NCBI GenBank assembly: GCA_963771705.1
Contig: CAVYUP010000005.1
Span: 774,324-838,323, forward strand
Reading direction: 5' to 3'
Source of the DNA: DATFVA01 sp963771705
Lineage (GTDB): Bacteria > Bacteroidota > Ignavibacteria > Ignavibacteriales > Ignavibacteriaceae
Length of the DNA stretch: 64,000 nucleotides
Positions 34,799 to 44,235 of the stretch are shown here, in pieces. Position numbers and translations under genes: made by a program. The notes beneath the pieces are model-generated. The model did no database searches. It was given only the letters and a program-made list of their open reading frames with translations, and had not been told where the DNA came from. Numbering within the stretch: position 1 is the stretch's first letter; each line of letters starts with the position of its first letter.

Positions 34799-35281
34799 AT
34801 GTCGTTAAACCAAAAAGTCATTCATGATTTAGAATCCGTTGACCGTTTAAGGGAAATTCTCTATTATGAGTTCCGCATTTCAAATACCTCATATGTTATA
34901 TTCCTCATCCTTGGCTATTTCCTTCCCAGACTCGGATTCGGGGTACTCCTTATTAAAATTATTCTACTGGTTTTTATTACAGCCGCGATTGTGTTAACAC
35001 CTTATATTTTTTATGTCCTGATAAAGGAAAAACGGTTCGGGTGGATCGTTACATACCTTTTAATGATTCCTTTCCCTCTCATTGCCGGTTACTTTACCTT
35101 CCAGGCTACGTTAGCTTTTGAGGCGGTGCTTCTGATCCCGCTGCTTTCATTTTATCTTTACTGTTATCTCTTAAAGTATTCTGTAGATGACTGGATCAGG
35201 CAATATAACTGGACCAGGCAGCTGATGCAGCAGAAGGAGGATAGAATAAAGCGTATGGCAGACGAACGCCCCTGGTATTAA
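34799..35281 (+). CDS. Four-helix membrane protein of unknown function
   Basis: 160 residues with about four hydrophobic segments: SYVIFLILGYFLPRLGFGVL, IILLVFITAAIVLTPYIFYV, GWIVTYLLMIPFPLIAGYF and ALAFEAVLLIPLLSFYLYCY. A basic, helical C-terminus (QQKEDRIKRMADERPWY) would be cytoplasmic. No family is recognised. It overlaps the convergent permease gene by 4 bases at its end. The start codon is an ATG at 34799, with AGGCACAGG upstream. Confidence 0.7.
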   Translation: MSLNQKVIHDLESVDRLREILYYEFRISNTSYVIFLILGYFLPRLGFGVLLIKIILLVFITAAIVLTPYIFYVLIKEKRFGWIVTYLLMIPFPLIAGYFTFQATLAFEAVLLIPLLSFYLYCYLLKYSVDDWIRQYNWTRQLMQQKEDRIKRMADERPWY

Positions 35282-36330
35282 AGTCGGGCGATTTTGTAGT
35301 TCTTCAGGGCGAAGTAGATTTCCTTGGCAGCGGTTTTAAGAACCGTGGCAGTGGGTACCGCAAGAAGCATTCCCAAAACACCAAACAGCTGACTTCCTGC
35401 CAGGATGAGCAGGATAATGATGACCGGGTGCATATCGACACTTTTACTAAATACGTAAGGCTGGACGAAACCGTTATCAAGAGTATATGTAATAACAATA
35501 AGAAGGACAATGTAAGGGACCATCGATAGATCACCGGTTTGAATTACCGAAACAATTATAGCCGGAATTCCTCCTATTACAGGACCGAAGTATGGAACCA
35601 GATGACCCATCCCTGCTATTACTCCCAACGGCAGCGCATTATTCACGCCGATGAAATATAACCCAAGTCCCATCACCGTTCCCACGAAAGCAGCATCGAA
35701 GATCCATGCACGTACAAACCTTCCAAGCTGGAGGCTGACTTTCTTAAGTATCCAGTAGGACATCTCAAAATAATTATTGGGAATCATATGGAGAATGTTC
35801 TTCATAATCTTCCTGCTGTCTTTTACCAGGAAGAAAGTTATAAAAGGAATAATGACCATTATAAGAATTATCGAAACGATACCCGTTACCAGTTTAGAGA
35901 TTGTATCAAAAGAGTTAACAAACTGGTTGTTGATGAATTCCTCGAATTTCTTCGATAGCTGTCCGGGACTAAAGTAGGGGAAGAACTTATAGAGCTCGGC
36001 TTCGAACTGCACAAGCTGATCGTGAAGAGAGAATGACTGCAGAGTTTTCATCAGCTGATCCATCTGGACCACGAACTTTGGAATGATAAACGAAAGAAGA
36101 ACATAAAGCAGCAGACTTGTTGTTCCGAATACAATCAGAGTTGCGGTCAGCCTGTTCATACCCTCTTTCTCAAGGGAACTTACGAAAGGATTGAAAATGA
36201 AGGCAAGCAGAACAGAGAAGATCATGAGCAGGATGATATCTGAAAGGACAAAGATTGAGGCAATAAGCAAACCAAGAACAAGGATCCACAATGAGATCCG
36301 GGTGACAAGCCTTGTACTTCTTTCAGTCAT
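35278..36330 (-). CDS. AI-2E-family transporter (PerM-like permease)
   Basis: 350 residues with about seven to eight membrane segments and the typical family layout: an N-terminal pair (LWILVLGLLIASIFVLSDII), a hydrophilic middle (LQSFSLHDQLVQFEAEL), and the C-terminal PxGVIAGMGHLVPYFGPVIGG followed by QPYVFSKSVDMHPVIIILLILAG. Family members export autoinducer-2 or act as Na+/H+ antiporters; the substrate here is unknown. It is transcribed leftward, convergent with the small membrane protein gene and downstream of the Fe-S genes after a 55-base gap. Confidence 0.9.
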   Translation of the reverse strand: MTERSTRLVTRISLWILVLGLLIASIFVLSDIILLMIFSVLLAFIFNPFVSSLEKEGMNRLTATLIVFGTTSLLLYVLLSFIIPKFVVQMDQLMKTLQSFSLHDQLVQFEAELYKFFPYFSPGQLSKKFEEFINNQFVNSFDTISKLVTGIVSIILIMVIIPFITFFLVKDSRKIMKNILHMIPNNYFEMSYWILKKVSLQLGRFVRAWIFDAAFVGTVMGLGLYFIGVNNALPLGVIAGMGHLVPYFGPVIGGIPAIIVSVIQTGDLSMVPYIVLLIVITYTLDNGFVQPYVFSKSVDMHPVIIILLILAGSQLFGVLGMLLAVPTATVLKTAAKEIYFALKNYKIARL

Positions 36331-36385
36331 TTTATCCCGGTAAATTTTATCAGTTCATTAAAATTTAGTTAATAATGGTAAGAGA

Positions 36386-36616
36386 TCAAATATCGCTGAC
36401 CGATTCAACCCTTCTAATTCCCGGGACTTCACGCATAAGAGATCTTTCAATGCCCGCCCTGAGGGTCATTACCGACATAGGGCAGGTTTTACAGGCACCG
36501 GTAAGCTTCACCTTTACTATTCCGTCATCACTGACATCAATAAGCTCCACATCGCCGCTGTCGGCCTGCAGAAAAGGTCTCATCTGCTCGAGTGCCCTTA
36601 ATACTTTTTCTTTCAT
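36386..36616 (-). CDS. NifU-like Fe-S scaffold domain protein
   Basis: 76 residues covering exactly one NifU C-terminal domain: VLRALEQMRPFLQADSGDVELIDV, then VKLTGACKTCPMSVMTLRAGIE. The CxxC (ACKTCPMS) holds a transferable Fe-S cluster between two subunits. It would pass clusters to apo-proteins, much like Nfu. It lies 20 bases after the Mrp ATPase gene, which also carries Fe-S clusters, so the two likely work together. Confidence 0.93.
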   Translation of the reverse strand: MKEKVLRALEQMRPFLQADSGDVELIDVSDDGIVKVKLTGACKTCPMSVMTLRAGIERSLMREVPGIRRVESVSDI

Positions 36617-36636
36617 TGAAATCCCGCGATAAATAA

Positions 36637-37734
36637 TTAGTCATCGTTATCAAGAATTATTTCAACTTTTGAATCAGCCTGCGAATTTCTGATATTTACC
36701 TGCTCTTCAAGCTTTCCGGCTATGGTCAGAATTGCTTCGGACTGCTCTGAGTCGGGCATATCATAAACGATCGGTATTCCTTTATCGCCGCCGATCCTAA
36801 TACGCGGATCAATAGGGATGCCGCCTAAAAACGGTACTTCTGAATCCTTTGCGAGGGCTGAGCCGCCGCCGCTTCCGAAAATATCGTATTTTTTACCGGT
36901 ATCGGGTGCAATAAAGTAGCTCATATTTTCGACTATCCCGAGCACGGGTACATTTACCCGTCCGAACATTTTGACTGCTTTACGGGCGTCGATCAGAGAA
37001 ACCTCCTGAGGGGTAGTAACTATAACCGCACCGGTTAAAGGGATTGTCTGAACCAGCGTAAGCTGAATGTCGCCTGTTCCGGGAGGCATATCAAAAACGA
37101 GATAATCGAGTTCATCCCATTCTACATCAGTCATAAATTGTTTTACCGCGCCGCTGGCCATTGGACCTCTCCATATAACAGGGGCATTGTCATCAATCAG
37201 AAACCCGATTGAAATAATTTTAATACCGAAATTTACCAGCGGTATCATCTTCATTGTTTCGCGGCTCTGAAAGATCTGGGGTTTTTTATTTATGCCCAGC
37301 ATTAACGGAATACTTGGTCCGTATATATCAGCGTCAATTATACCGACCTTCGCACCATTTTTTGCGAGGGCAACAGCAAGATTTACCGCAACGGTACTTT
37401 TACCGACACCACCTTTACCGCTGGCCACAGCGATCGTATTTTTTACACCCGGCAGAATTGTTTCCTGCTTCGGTTCTTTCTGAGGGGTACCTTTTGATTC
37501 GAGGCTTACTTCAACCTCTTTAAGTTCTTTGAACCCTTTTAAAATTGCCGCGGTGAATGATTTTTTCATTTTGTCAATTTCGACACCCGCGGGAACAGAT
37601 ATACTGAGGTTTAATTTATTACCTTTGCTTTCAAATCCTTTTATTGAATTCAGAATAAGAAAATCAGTATTGATCTCTTTATCTTTTATCTGTTTCAGAG
37701 TACTTAGAATTTCACTTTTTGTAATATCTGCCAT
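36637..37734 (-). CDS. Mrp/ApbC-type P-loop ATPase, Fe-S carrier
   Basis: 365 residues from ATG at 37734 (an upstream TTG at 37737 would add one residue). An N-terminal MIP18-like domain (about 1-90: SEILSTLKQIKDKEINTDFL) is followed by the Mrp ATPase with the deviant Walker A GKGGVGKST, the switch VFDMPPGTGD and the ENMSYF segment; the usual CxxC after it is replaced by an AP-D-T-GKKYDIFGSGGG stretch, so the cluster-binding cysteines are not evident. It would load or carry Fe-S clusters for the NifU-like protein encoded next to it. Confidence 0.9.
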   Translation of the reverse strand: MADITKSEILSTLKQIKDKEINTDFLILNSIKGFESKGNKLNLSISVPAGVEIDKMKKSFTAAILKGFKELKEVEVSLESKGTPQKEPKQETILPGVKNTIAVASGKGGVGKSTVAVNLAVALAKNGAKVGIIDADIYGPSIPLMLGINKKPQIFQSRETMKMIPLVNFGIKIISIGFLIDDNAPVIWRGPMASGAVKQFMTDVEWDELDYLVFDMPPGTGDIQLTLVQTIPLTGAVIVTTPQEVSLIDARKAVKMFGRVNVPVLGIVENMSYFIAPDTGKKYDIFGSGGGSALAKDSEVPFLGGIPIDPRIRIGGDKGIPIVYDMPDSEQSEAILTIAGKLEEQVNIRNSQADSKVEIILDNDD

Positions 37735-37870
37735 CAAAACACCATAATTTGACTTTGTTTATAAAAAACAAATTTACCAAAAATATGATTCAGTTTGAAT
37801 GGAAATCCCGGGGTGTCGTGTTAATCCTCAAACCTGATAATTCTTCCATTACCGGTCTGCAGGATTCAAT

Positions 37871-40000
37871 TCATACTTTGGACTTGGAAAATTTACCTGA
37901 AGCTTTTATGGTATGGTTCATCAGCCATTCCTGGGAGTCGACGGGTTTCTCACCAGGTTCCGGCTCAATTTTACGGTAGTTCATATCGCTGCAGAGCATC
38001 CTTACCTTCACATTATCCTTCATAGCTGCTTTGATCAATGTGCGGTTAATTTCATCTTTCAGTTTCTGGTCTTCTATGGGGAAAGCAATCTCTAATCTTC
38101 TGTCGAGGTTACGCTGCATAAAATCGGCGCTGCTCAAATAAATTTCATCCTTGCCGTTATTATAAAAATAATAAACCCTGCTGTGTTCAAGGTACCGCCC
38201 GACGATGCTTCTGACTTCAATATTTTCACTTACACCTTCAATTCCCGGCACAAGGCAGCATATACCTCTTACAATCAGATGTATCTTCACTCCTGCTGAT
38301 GATGCTTCATACATTGCGCCTATTAAAGCCGGATCGACAACGGAATTCAATTTAAATATCAGCTTTCCTTCTCCGCCTGCTTTTACATTCTCAATCTCTC
38401 GGTTTATTTTTTCCAGGAATTTCTGCCTCATGTCGATTGGGGCGACAATCAGCTTCTGGAAATTGACCTGTTTACTATAGCCGGTAAGGTAATTGAATAT
38501 ATCAGCTACGTCCGTGCAGATATCCTCGTCATCGGTAAAAAAACCGAGATCGGTATAGATCTTTGCGGTTACAGCGTTATAGTTCCCGGTTGAAAGATGG
38601 ACATAGCGTTTAACGCCTTCCGTCTCTTTTCTTACAACAAGGGTCATCTTGGCATGAGTTTTTAATCCCACCAGACCATAAACAACGTGCACTCCCACCT
38701 TCTCGAGTTCGCGAGCCCAGAAGATATTATTTTCCTCATCAAACCTAGCTTTCAGTTCAACCAGCACGGCAACCTGTTTGCCTCTTTCCGCTGCTTCAAC
38801 CAGATATTTAATAATTGGAGAATCGGGACCAACCCTGTAAAGCGTCTGTTTAATAGCCAGAACATCAGGATCGACTGAAGCTTCTTTAATAAAGTCGATA
38901 ACAGGCGAGAACGAATGGTAAGGATGATGAAGCAGTATATCCCGCTGCTTCAATGTTGTAAACAAATCTTCATCATCATCAAAGGCTTTCGGTATAACCG
39001 GGTAATAAGGCTTAAACTTATGCTGATGAAGAGGAAGATCGTAAAGCGTCATTATATCGCTGAGACCGAGGGGACCCTCCATTACATGGACATCCTCAGA
39101 GGTGATCTGCAGGTTCTCCATCAATGTATCGAGCATGAATTCGGGCATCTTATCGGCTACCTCAAGACGGACAACCTTGCCGAATCTGCGGAGTCGAATA
39201 TTCTCCTCGATCACACTTAAGAGGTCATCCGCTTCATCCTCCTGGAGTTCAATATCTGTATCCCTTGTTATCCTGAAGCGGTGTGCTTCGATTATCTCCA
39301 TACCCGGAAACAGCAGATCGAGGTTAGCCCTTATCAGGTCGCCCAGCCATAAGAACCTCGCGCTGAAATTTCCGTTAGTCTGAATTTTTTTACCAGGGTA
39401 AAGAATGTTATCTATCCTTAACAGTCTTGGCAGTATGCTGGGAACCTTCACGCGGGCAAAATGATTTTCACCGTTGGGCTTGCGTACAAGAATTGCGAGG
39501 CTGAGACTAAGATTCGAGATATACGGGAATGGTCTTCCCGGATCGAACGCAAGAGGAGTTAGGACCGGATAGATTTCTTTCCTGAAATATTGAGTTAAGA
39601 GAACCTTTTCCTCTGCAGGAAGATTCTCATATTCACAGATATCAATACGGTTCTTTCTTAATTCAGGGACAACCTCGTTGAGCCACAGGTCGAAGACCTG
39701 GTCGAGCATCGGTTTAAGACATTTCTCAATTTTCCTCAGCTGTTCCCTTGGCGTCAGTCCATCAATTGAAGGTTCGAGTACATTTGCGGCAATCTGCTCT
39801 TTAAGACCGCTGATCCTGATCATGTAGAATTCATCCAGATTCGTATGGAAAATCGAGATGAATTTCACCTTCTCCAGCAGGGGGAGAGAAGGGTCGAGAG
39901 CCTCCTCGAGCACACGACGGTTAAATTCCACCCAGCTTAAGTCGCGGTTGAAGAAAAACTTAGGATCTTTATATTTTTTTAATAATTCTTTAGCGGTCAT
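37871..40000 (-). CDS. ppk1: Polyphosphate kinase 1
   Basis: 709 residues, the usual PPK1 length. It builds polyphosphate from ATP on the inner membrane face. The N-terminal domain begins KFFFNRDLSWVEFNRRVLEEA; the catalytic domains carry the autophosphorylated His449 (GLKTHAKM) and the second active-site His468 (RYVHLSTGNYN), with RYLEHSRVYYF near the C-terminus. All recognised active-site residues are present. The 135 bases before it contain no gene, but do contain TTGTTAACAATT, a 12-mer also present before dnaB. Confidence 0.96.
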   Translation of the reverse strand: MTAKELLKKYKDPKFFFNRDLSWVEFNRRVLEEALDPSLPLLEKVKFISIFHTNLDEFYMIRISGLKEQIAANVLEPSIDGLTPREQLRKIEKCLKPMLDQVFDLWLNEVVPELRKNRIDICEYENLPAEEKVLLTQYFRKEIYPVLTPLAFDPGRPFPYISNLSLSLAILVRKPNGENHFARVKVPSILPRLLRIDNILYPGKKIQTNGNFSARFLWLGDLIRANLDLLFPGMEIIEAHRFRITRDTDIELQEDEADDLLSVIEENIRLRRFGKVVRLEVADKMPEFMLDTLMENLQITSEDVHVMEGPLGLSDIMTLYDLPLHQHKFKPYYPVIPKAFDDDEDLFTTLKQRDILLHHPYHSFSPVIDFIKEASVDPDVLAIKQTLYRVGPDSPIIKYLVEAAERGKQVAVLVELKARFDEENNIFWARELEKVGVHVVYGLVGLKTHAKMTLVVRKETEGVKRYVHLSTGNYNAVTAKIYTDLGFFTDDEDICTDVADIFNYLTGYSKQVNFQKLIVAPIDMRQKFLEKINREIENVKAGGEGKLIFKLNSVVDPALIGAMYEASSAGVKIHLIVRGICCLVPGIEGVSENIEVRSIVGRYLEHSRVYYFYNNGKDEIYLSSADFMQRNLDRRLEIAFPIEDQKLKDEINRTLIKAAMKDNVKVRMLCSDMNYRKIEPEPGEKPVDSQEWLMNHTIKASGKFSKSKV

Positions 40001-40135
40001 ATTCGGTCAATTGTTAACAAACGGTGCTTAATATAGCAGTTTCTCAGCATAAAAGCGCCGGAAAAAGAAATCAAAAAGCATTCCACTCCGGCGCCTGCTA
40101 TGATAAACAAACAATAGAAGAAGATTAAAGGGGGA

Positions 40136-41179
40136 CTAGACGTTAACTTTATCTTCCCGGAAAATCTTTGTGAACTCCCGGGGCTTTCTTTCTTTCCAGC
40201 TTCCTTTATGATATGCATAGCCCGTTACCAAGGGTACAGCAATAGTCGCTTCGGAGTATACCATCTGTTCGGAGGAAGTAGATACCTTGCCCCATGAACT
40301 TGCCTCTTTCAAGGTCGAGCTTGAAAGCGCACCGTCCCTTACGTCAGCAACCGTAATCTGTATCGCATACTTATGCATAGGGGCATCCTCCTGAAGGATA
40401 TCGGCGGCTACGACTATATCCTGGGTAAAGTTTTTAGGAACACCGCCGCCAATCATAAAAATACCGGTTTCTTTTGACGCGAGCTTAATTTTTGTCAATT
40501 CAAGGAAATCTTTCGCAGAATCAATGGAAACATGTTTCCCCGGATTCTCAGTCTGGTGGATGATGAATCCGAACCCTGCGGAGCAGTCGGAGAACGCAGG
40601 CACAAATATCGGCACATTCTTTTGATAGCATGCCCATATAACAGAATCGTCAACCTTCGGTCCGCCTTTAGTTTCGAGATACTTTCCGAATTCCCACAGA
40701 AGTTCACGGGACGAATAGGGGCGTGGTTCCAAACTATCGAATATCTTGCCGCAAGTTTCATCGCAAACGCGCAGTTCATCTTCATCGATATACGTATCAT
40801 AAATTCTATCGATGTGAAGATCTCTCAGGAGATTATCATCGCTGAAAGGCGTTCCGATGTAATGCTTAAATCCGAGTGCCTCAAAGAAATCCTGGTCGAC
40901 CATAACCGCACCGGTAGAAACTATAGCATCAACCATGTTATTCATTACAAGGTCATAAACCACCTTTTTCAGTCCTGCACTAAAGAGGCTGCCGGCAAGA
41001 GTAAGAATTACAGTACAGTCCTTATCCTTAAGCATTGTGTCGTAAATATTAGCCGCACGGTTCAGATCCCTTGATGAAAACGCCATATGTTCAAAAGCAT
41101 CAACAACCGGAACCACATTATGCTTCTTGATATCAATATGATGAATTACATCTTTTAGAAAGTCTTTTTTGCCTGGCAT
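40136..41179 (-). CDS. Deoxyhypusine-synthase-like enzyme
   Basis: 347 residues from ATG at 41179, chosen over a GTG 15 bases upstream because AAGGAG stands 7 bases before it. The protein follows the deoxyhypusine synthase family: SLFSAGLKKVVYDLV, VSTGAVMVDQDFF, VPAFSDCSAGFGF and the catalytic Lys in GGGVPKNFT (Lys249), matching the active-site Lys of the eukaryotic enzyme (GVVKHH). In eukaryotes the enzyme modifies eIF5A. Bacterial homologues act on spermidine-type substrates, for example as homospermidine synthases. No eIF5A-like gene is in the window. Confidence 0.88.
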   Translation of the reverse strand: MPGKKDFLKDVIHHIDIKKHNVVPVVDAFEHMAFSSRDLNRAANIYDTMLKDKDCTVILTLAGSLFSAGLKKVVYDLVMNNMVDAIVSTGAVMVDQDFFEALGFKHYIGTPFSDDNLLRDLHIDRIYDTYIDEDELRVCDETCGKIFDSLEPRPYSSRELLWEFGKYLETKGGPKVDDSVIWACYQKNVPIFVPAFSDCSAGFGFIIHQTENPGKHVSIDSAKDFLELTKIKLASKETGIFMIGGGVPKNFTQDIVVAADILQEDAPMHKYAIQITVADVRDGALSSSTLKEASSWGKVSTSSEQMVYSEATIAVPLVTGYAYHKGSWKERKPREFTKIFREDKVNV

Positions 41180-41280
41180 AGTTATCTCCTTCACTGGTTA
41201 TAATTTTATAAGATAATAATAATCGTAAGAAAATGAATTATCAGGATCAAATATTGAAAATAATCCTTTTGACATTAACC

Positions 41281-42318
41281 CTAAAAAAACACTTTGGCAA
41301 AGCGGAGTATTCCCTGTTTCCAGGGTACGCGATGTGAAACGCCGCTCTGATCCTTGAACTCATCAAAATGTTCAAGATACCATTGATAATTGCGTACAAG
41401 AGCATCCTTATTAGAATATTTAGGTTTGTATCCGAGTTGAGTTTCTGCCTTCTCAATAGAAACGAACGAATCCTTAGATGCCGTCTCATAAACCCACTTA
41501 TAAAGAGGTGAAAGATTAAGAGCTTCAAGGATTCTCAGCGTAAGTATAATGGGTTTCTCCGGGAGTCCAACTATCTTCTTTCCATGACCTGCCGCATCAA
41601 GCACGGCCTGGTAATCTTCTCTCATCGTGGTGAATTGTTTAGCCCCGATATTAAACGTATCGTTCGCCTGTTCCTCAGGGAGTGTGGCGCAGAGATATAT
41701 CGCATCGCAGAGGTCCTCAACGTCGAGAAGCTGGTAACGGTTTTTTCCATTTCCAATCATCGGAAAGCCTTTACCATCCTTTGCCCAGTCGTAAAGAAGA
41801 TCAAACACACCAAGGCGCTCGGGGCCAATAAACGACTTTGGTCTGAGCACAGGAACACACATTCCCTTTTCTCTGTATTTAAGGCACTCCTCTTCCGCTT
41901 TTATCTTTGCTTTACCGTAAGGTCCCACGCCGTCAAGCTTATCATCTTCTTTAAGCGGATGATGGTCGGGAATACCATAAACAGCAGTAGAAGATATATG
42001 TATAAATCTCTTTACCTTCTGTGCAGAAGCCTCCGCAAGCAGGGCCCGGGTACCTTCTATATCCGTAGAAAAAATATCCTCAGGCTTATAAAGAGGTAAA
42101 GCCGCGGCCGTATGAATCACAACATCCACACCCTCCATTGCTTTTTTAACATCACTTTTATTTCTAATATCCCCCTTTACGGCGGTTATCTTATCATTCA
42201 TATCCGGATAATCGAATCCTACAATATCCAGAGAAACAATCTGCTCTCCCCATGAGTGTAAGTGGCGTATCAGGTTGATACCTAAAAATCCGGCACCGCC
42301 GGTAACAAGAAATTTCAT
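41281..42318 (-). CDS. NAD-dependent epimerase/dehydratase (extended SDR)
   Basis: 345 residues. Cofactor motif TGGAGFLGINLI at the N-terminus, Asp at the end of the second strand (SLDIVG), the YGKAK catalytic Tyr/Lys pair preceded by HISSTAVYG, and the family C-terminal half (NGKNRYQLLDVEDLCDAI, TFNIGA). It would epimerise or oxidise a nucleotide sugar or steroid-like alcohol; the exact substrate is not clear. It stands alone, leftward, 101 bases from the deoxyhypusine-synthase-like gene. Confidence 0.88.
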   Translation of the reverse strand: MKFLVTGGAGFLGINLIRHLHSWGEQIVSLDIVGFDYPDMNDKITAVKGDIRNKSDVKKAMEGVDVVIHTAAALPLYKPEDIFSTDIEGTRALLAEASAQKVKRFIHISSTAVYGIPDHHPLKEDDKLDGVGPYGKAKIKAEEECLKYREKGMCVPVLRPKSFIGPERLGVFDLLYDWAKDGKGFPMIGNGKNRYQLLDVEDLCDAIYLCATLPEEQANDTFNIGAKQFTTMREDYQAVLDAAGHGKKIVGLPEKPIILTLRILEALNLSPLYKWVYETASKDSFVSIEKAETQLGYKPKYSNKDALVRNYQWYLEHFDEFKDQSGVSHRVPWKQGILRFAKVFF

Positions 42319-42522
42319 TTTTGTACCCGAATTTTAGAAAATAACCATCAAAACTAACAAAAATGGAAGAACGCTCCAATAGAAATCGCAGAGGCTTTTT
42401 ATGGACCGTAAGATGTGTTTTGATCACTGTCAGTTCCAGAGGTCCTGTGGGCAAGAGCGCAGGAGTCTGGCAGGAGAGAGGCTATATCTTGAAAAGGAAT
42501 AACCATTAACTTAAGTTTAATT

Positions 42523-43287
42523 ATGGATCTGAAATTGAAAACAGGCAAGCAGGAATACCCGGTATTCGGGTTTTCTATGTCGCTTTTAATACATGCTCTG
42601 CTAATTACGGCAGCCTTACTGATATTGAATACTTCGATAGATGAAAATAAGATAGGATCTGCTTACGTACAGATAAGGACGGTAGAATCCCGGTCGGAGC
42701 CGCAATCGCTTGAGTCTGAACAGCCTAAAAAAGTGGAGAAGCATGAAGTAAGCGAGAAAGAAACAGCAGAAAAAGAAAATCCGGTAGAGGAAACCAAAGC
42801 TGTACCTGAAAAGAAATCAGCCTCTGCTTCAAGCGAGGCAGTATTTTACGATTTTTCAAATGCCCCTGCGGATACAACAGGGCTTGTACAGGTATATAAA
42901 GAAAATACCCTGGATGTTTCATTAAAATACCCTGCAGGCTGGAGATACCTCGATCAGGATGTTAAAAACACTCTTGACGGAGTTACTTTCTGGACAACAT
43001 CCACAAAATACAATCCGCCGCCTTATGTGCATATCGAGGTAAAAGACAAAGATCTCTTTAATCCCAGACGCTTTAAGCACAGCTACAAAACACGGAATTA
43101 CACAGCCTATTACAATGAACCGGAAGAGTTATCAGGACAAATCACACAAATTATTTATATTAGGACGAACACCGAAAAAGATTTTAGTCTTAAACTCATT
43201 ATGAAAGGCGAGGAAGCTTTTAGAAGCTTTCAGCCTGTATTCTTTGGTATGGTGAAATCATTTAAATACGGAAATCAATTCTTTTAA
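42523..43287 (+). CDS. Membrane-anchored periplasmic protein with TonB-like N-terminus
   Basis: 254 residues. A TonB-style N-terminal anchor (VFGFSMSLLIHALLITAALLI, about 14-37) is followed by a Glu/Lys/Pro spacer (about 60-95: QPKKVEKHEVSEKETAEKEN). The C-terminal 150 residues are not the TonB domain; they read LDVSLKYPAGWRYLDQDVKN...VTFWTTS, similar to PsbP-like domains that lie in the periplasm. Function unknown. It lies 20 bases before the DUF4412 gene and shares its strand. Confidence 0.65.
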   Translation: MDLKLKTGKQEYPVFGFSMSLLIHALLITAALLILNTSIDENKIGSAYVQIRTVESRSEPQSLESEQPKKVEKHEVSEKETAEKENPVEETKAVPEKKSASASSEAVFYDFSNAPADTTGLVQVYKENTLDVSLKYPAGWRYLDQDVKNTLDGVTFWTTSTKYNPPPYVHIEVKDKDLFNPRRFKHSYKTRNYTAYYNEPEELSGQITQIIYIRTNTEKDFSLKLIMKGEEAFRSFQPVFFGMVKSFKYGNQFF

Positions 43288-43306
43288 TAATTATCCAGGA
43301 GGAATC

Positions 43307-43957
43307 ATGAAGCTCAGAAAACTATCAGTATTATTTTTGCTTTTCACCGTCGTGCTGGTTTTACCCGGTAAAACGTATTCCCAGGATCAGTTTGAAGGAA
43401 AAGTAACATTTAATGTATATGACAACGGTGAGAGTCATACTATGCAGTATTATGTAAAAGGGAGTAAACTTCGTTTTGACGCCAATGAACAGGGACATGA
43501 AGGACAGATAATTATGGATCCTTCAGCAAAGCAGTTTATGATAATTATGCCTCAGCAGAAAATGTATATGGTTATGCCGATACCGGATATGAAGAATAAA
43601 AATAAGGGATCGGAGAGCACTGAGGACAAAGCTGACTTTGTTAAAACAGGCGAAACAAAGGACATTCTGGGATATACAGCTGAAAAGTGGACATATAAAG
43701 ACGGTAGTGACAAAGGTGAAGCCTGGATGACAAAAGATATTGGCGGTTTTCAGTTATTCGATAATCCTATGCAGGAAAATCAGCCGCAATGGCAGAAAGA
43801 TCTTCAGGCCGAAGGATATTTTCCTCTTTTAGTATATGAAAACGGAGATAAGGTATTTGAAGTTACCAATATCGACAAAAAATCGCTCGATGCTTCAATG
43901 TTCGAACCGCCGGCAGGATATCAGAAAATGGATATGCCGATGGTACCGCAGAAATAA
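43307..43957 (+). CDS. Secreted DUF4412-type protein
   Basis: 216 residues. A signal peptide (about 1-25, KTYSQ) precedes a domain that repeats the DUF4412 pattern: YYVKGSKLRFDANEQ, QIIMDPSAKQFMIIMPQQKM, then GETKDILGYTAEKWTYKDG, KGEAWMTKDIGGFQLF. DUF4412 proteins are periplasmic or outer-membrane-associated proteins of unknown function common in this phylum. An AGGAGG Shine-Dalgarno precedes it. It is the second gene after the TonB-like N-terminal protein and is closed by a GC-rich hairpin. Confidence 0.8.
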   Translation: MKLRKLSVLFLLFTVVLVLPGKTYSQDQFEGKVTFNVYDNGESHTMQYYVKGSKLRFDANEQGHEGQIIMDPSAKQFMIIMPQQKMYMVMPIPDMKNKNKGSESTEDKADFVKTGETKDILGYTAEKWTYKDGSDKGEAWMTKDIGGFQLFDNPMQENQPQWQKDLQAEGYFPLLVYENGDKVFEVTNIDKKSLDASMFEPPAGYQKMDMPMVPQK

Positions 43958-43971
43958 TTAAGACTTTAATA

Positions 43972-43993
43972 CCCCTCCCGGCCAAGGGAGGGG
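43972..43993 (+). terminator. Hairpin after the DUF4412 gene
   Basis: CCCCTCCC-GGCCAA-GGGAGGGG is an 8-bp perfect GC-rich stem, 15 bases after the stop codon. It is followed by ATTAATTT rather than a full T run. Probably a terminator. Confidence 0.6.
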
Positions 43994-44161
43994 ATTAATT
44001 TAAGCTTAAGGAGCGTTCTCCACCGGGGAAAAGCTATCTTAATAAGGGGCAATGCTACAAGGTTCACATGATTATTACAAAAGCCGGGCTGGTTCTGGGA
44101 GCCTGCAATACGTGATTTGCAGACCCAAATCTACAATTCGAAATGTTCCTTTCGATAAATC

Positions 44162-44190
44162 TTGACTTTTTTGGGTATTAAGATTAAATT
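44162..44190 (+). promoter_or_regulatory. Candidate promoter of rplM-rpsI
   Basis: TTGACT (44162-44167) and TAAATT (44185-44190) are separated by 17 bases and lie 45 bases before the rplM start. The pair is close to the sigma-70 consensus TTGACA/TATAAT. The rest of the 278-base gap holds a CTGCAA...TTGCAG hairpin near 44103-44122. Confidence 0.45.
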
Positions 44191-44235
44191 TCCTCTCTTT
44201 ATTAGAAATGATTTCAGGTTTCGGAGGAAAATAAC

